A stretch of 64,000 nucleotides of DNA, from the NCBI RefSeq assembly GCF_001975825.1, contig NZ_MTKN01000002.1:264473-328472 (forward strand). Reading direction: 5' to 3'. The notes beneath the pieces were generated by a model, which did not search any database, had not been told where the DNA came from, and saw only the letters and a program-made list of their open reading frames with translations. Made by a program: the position numbers and the translations under genes. Below are positions 63,952 to 64,000 of the stretch, piece after piece (position 1 is the stretch's first letter; every line of letters begins with the position of its first letter). Source of the DNA: [Flexibacter] sp. ATCC 35208. GTDB taxonomy: Bacteria > Bacteroidota > Bacteroidia > Chitinophagales > Chitinophagaceae.

Positions 63952-63968
63952 CTGATTGTTGCAATCAG
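63952..63968. promoter_or_regulatory. palindrome upstream of the RND adaptor gene
   Basis: CTGATTG / CAATCAG (7-base arms, 3-base spacer), 25 bases before the adaptor ATG. Possible repressor site; the adjacent sequence is cut by the window end. Confidence 0.45.
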
Positions 63969-64000
63969 CCAGTTTTATCATTTATTGAATTGATGGTGTT

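Noticed and set aside
1..64000. CRISPR arrays, tRNA or rRNA genes, insertion sequences, prophage
   Set aside because: No regularly spaced repeats, no recognisable tRNA cloverleaf or rRNA segments, and no transposase, integrase or phage structural gene were seen; the amidase/holin-like pair has no other phage genes around it.

Overview
The window looks like chromosomal DNA of a Bacteroidota bacterium, most likely a Chitinophaga-like member of Chitinophagaceae. The reasons are several start-proximal TAnnTTTG boxes (the Bacteroidota -7 element), few strong Shine-Dalgarno sequences, family content typical of the phylum (DUF4954, a long TPR-like unknown, an M15 dipeptidase with signal peptide, a GH106-like enzyme, a eukaryote-like class Ia ribonucleotide reductase), and moderate base composition. 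This assignment rests on protein recognition, not on a marker gene. I saw no rRNA, tRNA, CRISPR array, transposase or integrase.

Layout. 1-8.6 kb: housekeeping genes (SDR-type threonine dehydrogenase, kdsA, a PspC protein, aconitase, an HD hydrolase, a YfcE-like phosphodiesterase, purU) with one 5'-truncated gene remnant. 8.6-14.5 kb: a complete histidine-utilisation operon, marR-hutH-hutU-hutI-hutG, on the minus strand with 4 to 23 base overlaps between genes. 14.5-23.6 kb: a SET protein, bestrophin, mgtE, a degenerate histidine phosphatase, glmS-DUF4954, a Chitinophaga-type unknown, and tag. 23.6-25.3 kb: an MbnP-like protein paired with a di-haem peroxidase. 25.4-31.4 kb: an L-fucose transport and oxidative catabolism cluster that lacks a recognisable fuconate dehydratase and contains an unknown lipoprotein. 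32.2-37.7 kb: the leucine operon leuC-methyltransferase-leuD-leuB-leuA. 39.5-43.4 kb: an envelope-directed cassette (small holin-like membrane protein, cytoplasmic-type amidase, membrane protein, patatin lipase) in which the lipase reading frame is broken. 43.4-48.1 kb: a GH106-like hydrolase, a secreted Gfo/Idh/MocA oxidoreductase and a DUF2314 protein. 48.2-51.5 kb: a porin-like barrel and a two-gene ABC transporter. 51.5-59.5 kb: nrdB-nrdA, trmH, an AsmA-like protein and an anti-sigma-like membrane protein. 59.5-64 kb: an RND efflux adaptor and pump.

How the genes work together. The hut genes convert histidine to glutamate and formamide, with a MarR-type regulator as first gene. The fucose cluster should import L-fucose (FucP), present the right anomer (mutarotase), oxidise it to the lactone (SDR), open it to fuconate (lactonase), then, after a dehydration step encoded elsewhere, oxidise (second SDR) and cleave (FAH-fold hydrolase) to pyruvate and lactate. 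The leu operon covers the leucine-specific pathway and adds a trans-aconitate/isopropylmalate-type methyltransferase. The strongest candidates for new biology are that methyltransferase, the amidase/holin-like/patatin cassette, and the lipoprotein within the fucose cluster. All functional statements come from reading the sequence and family knowledge; no database search was run.
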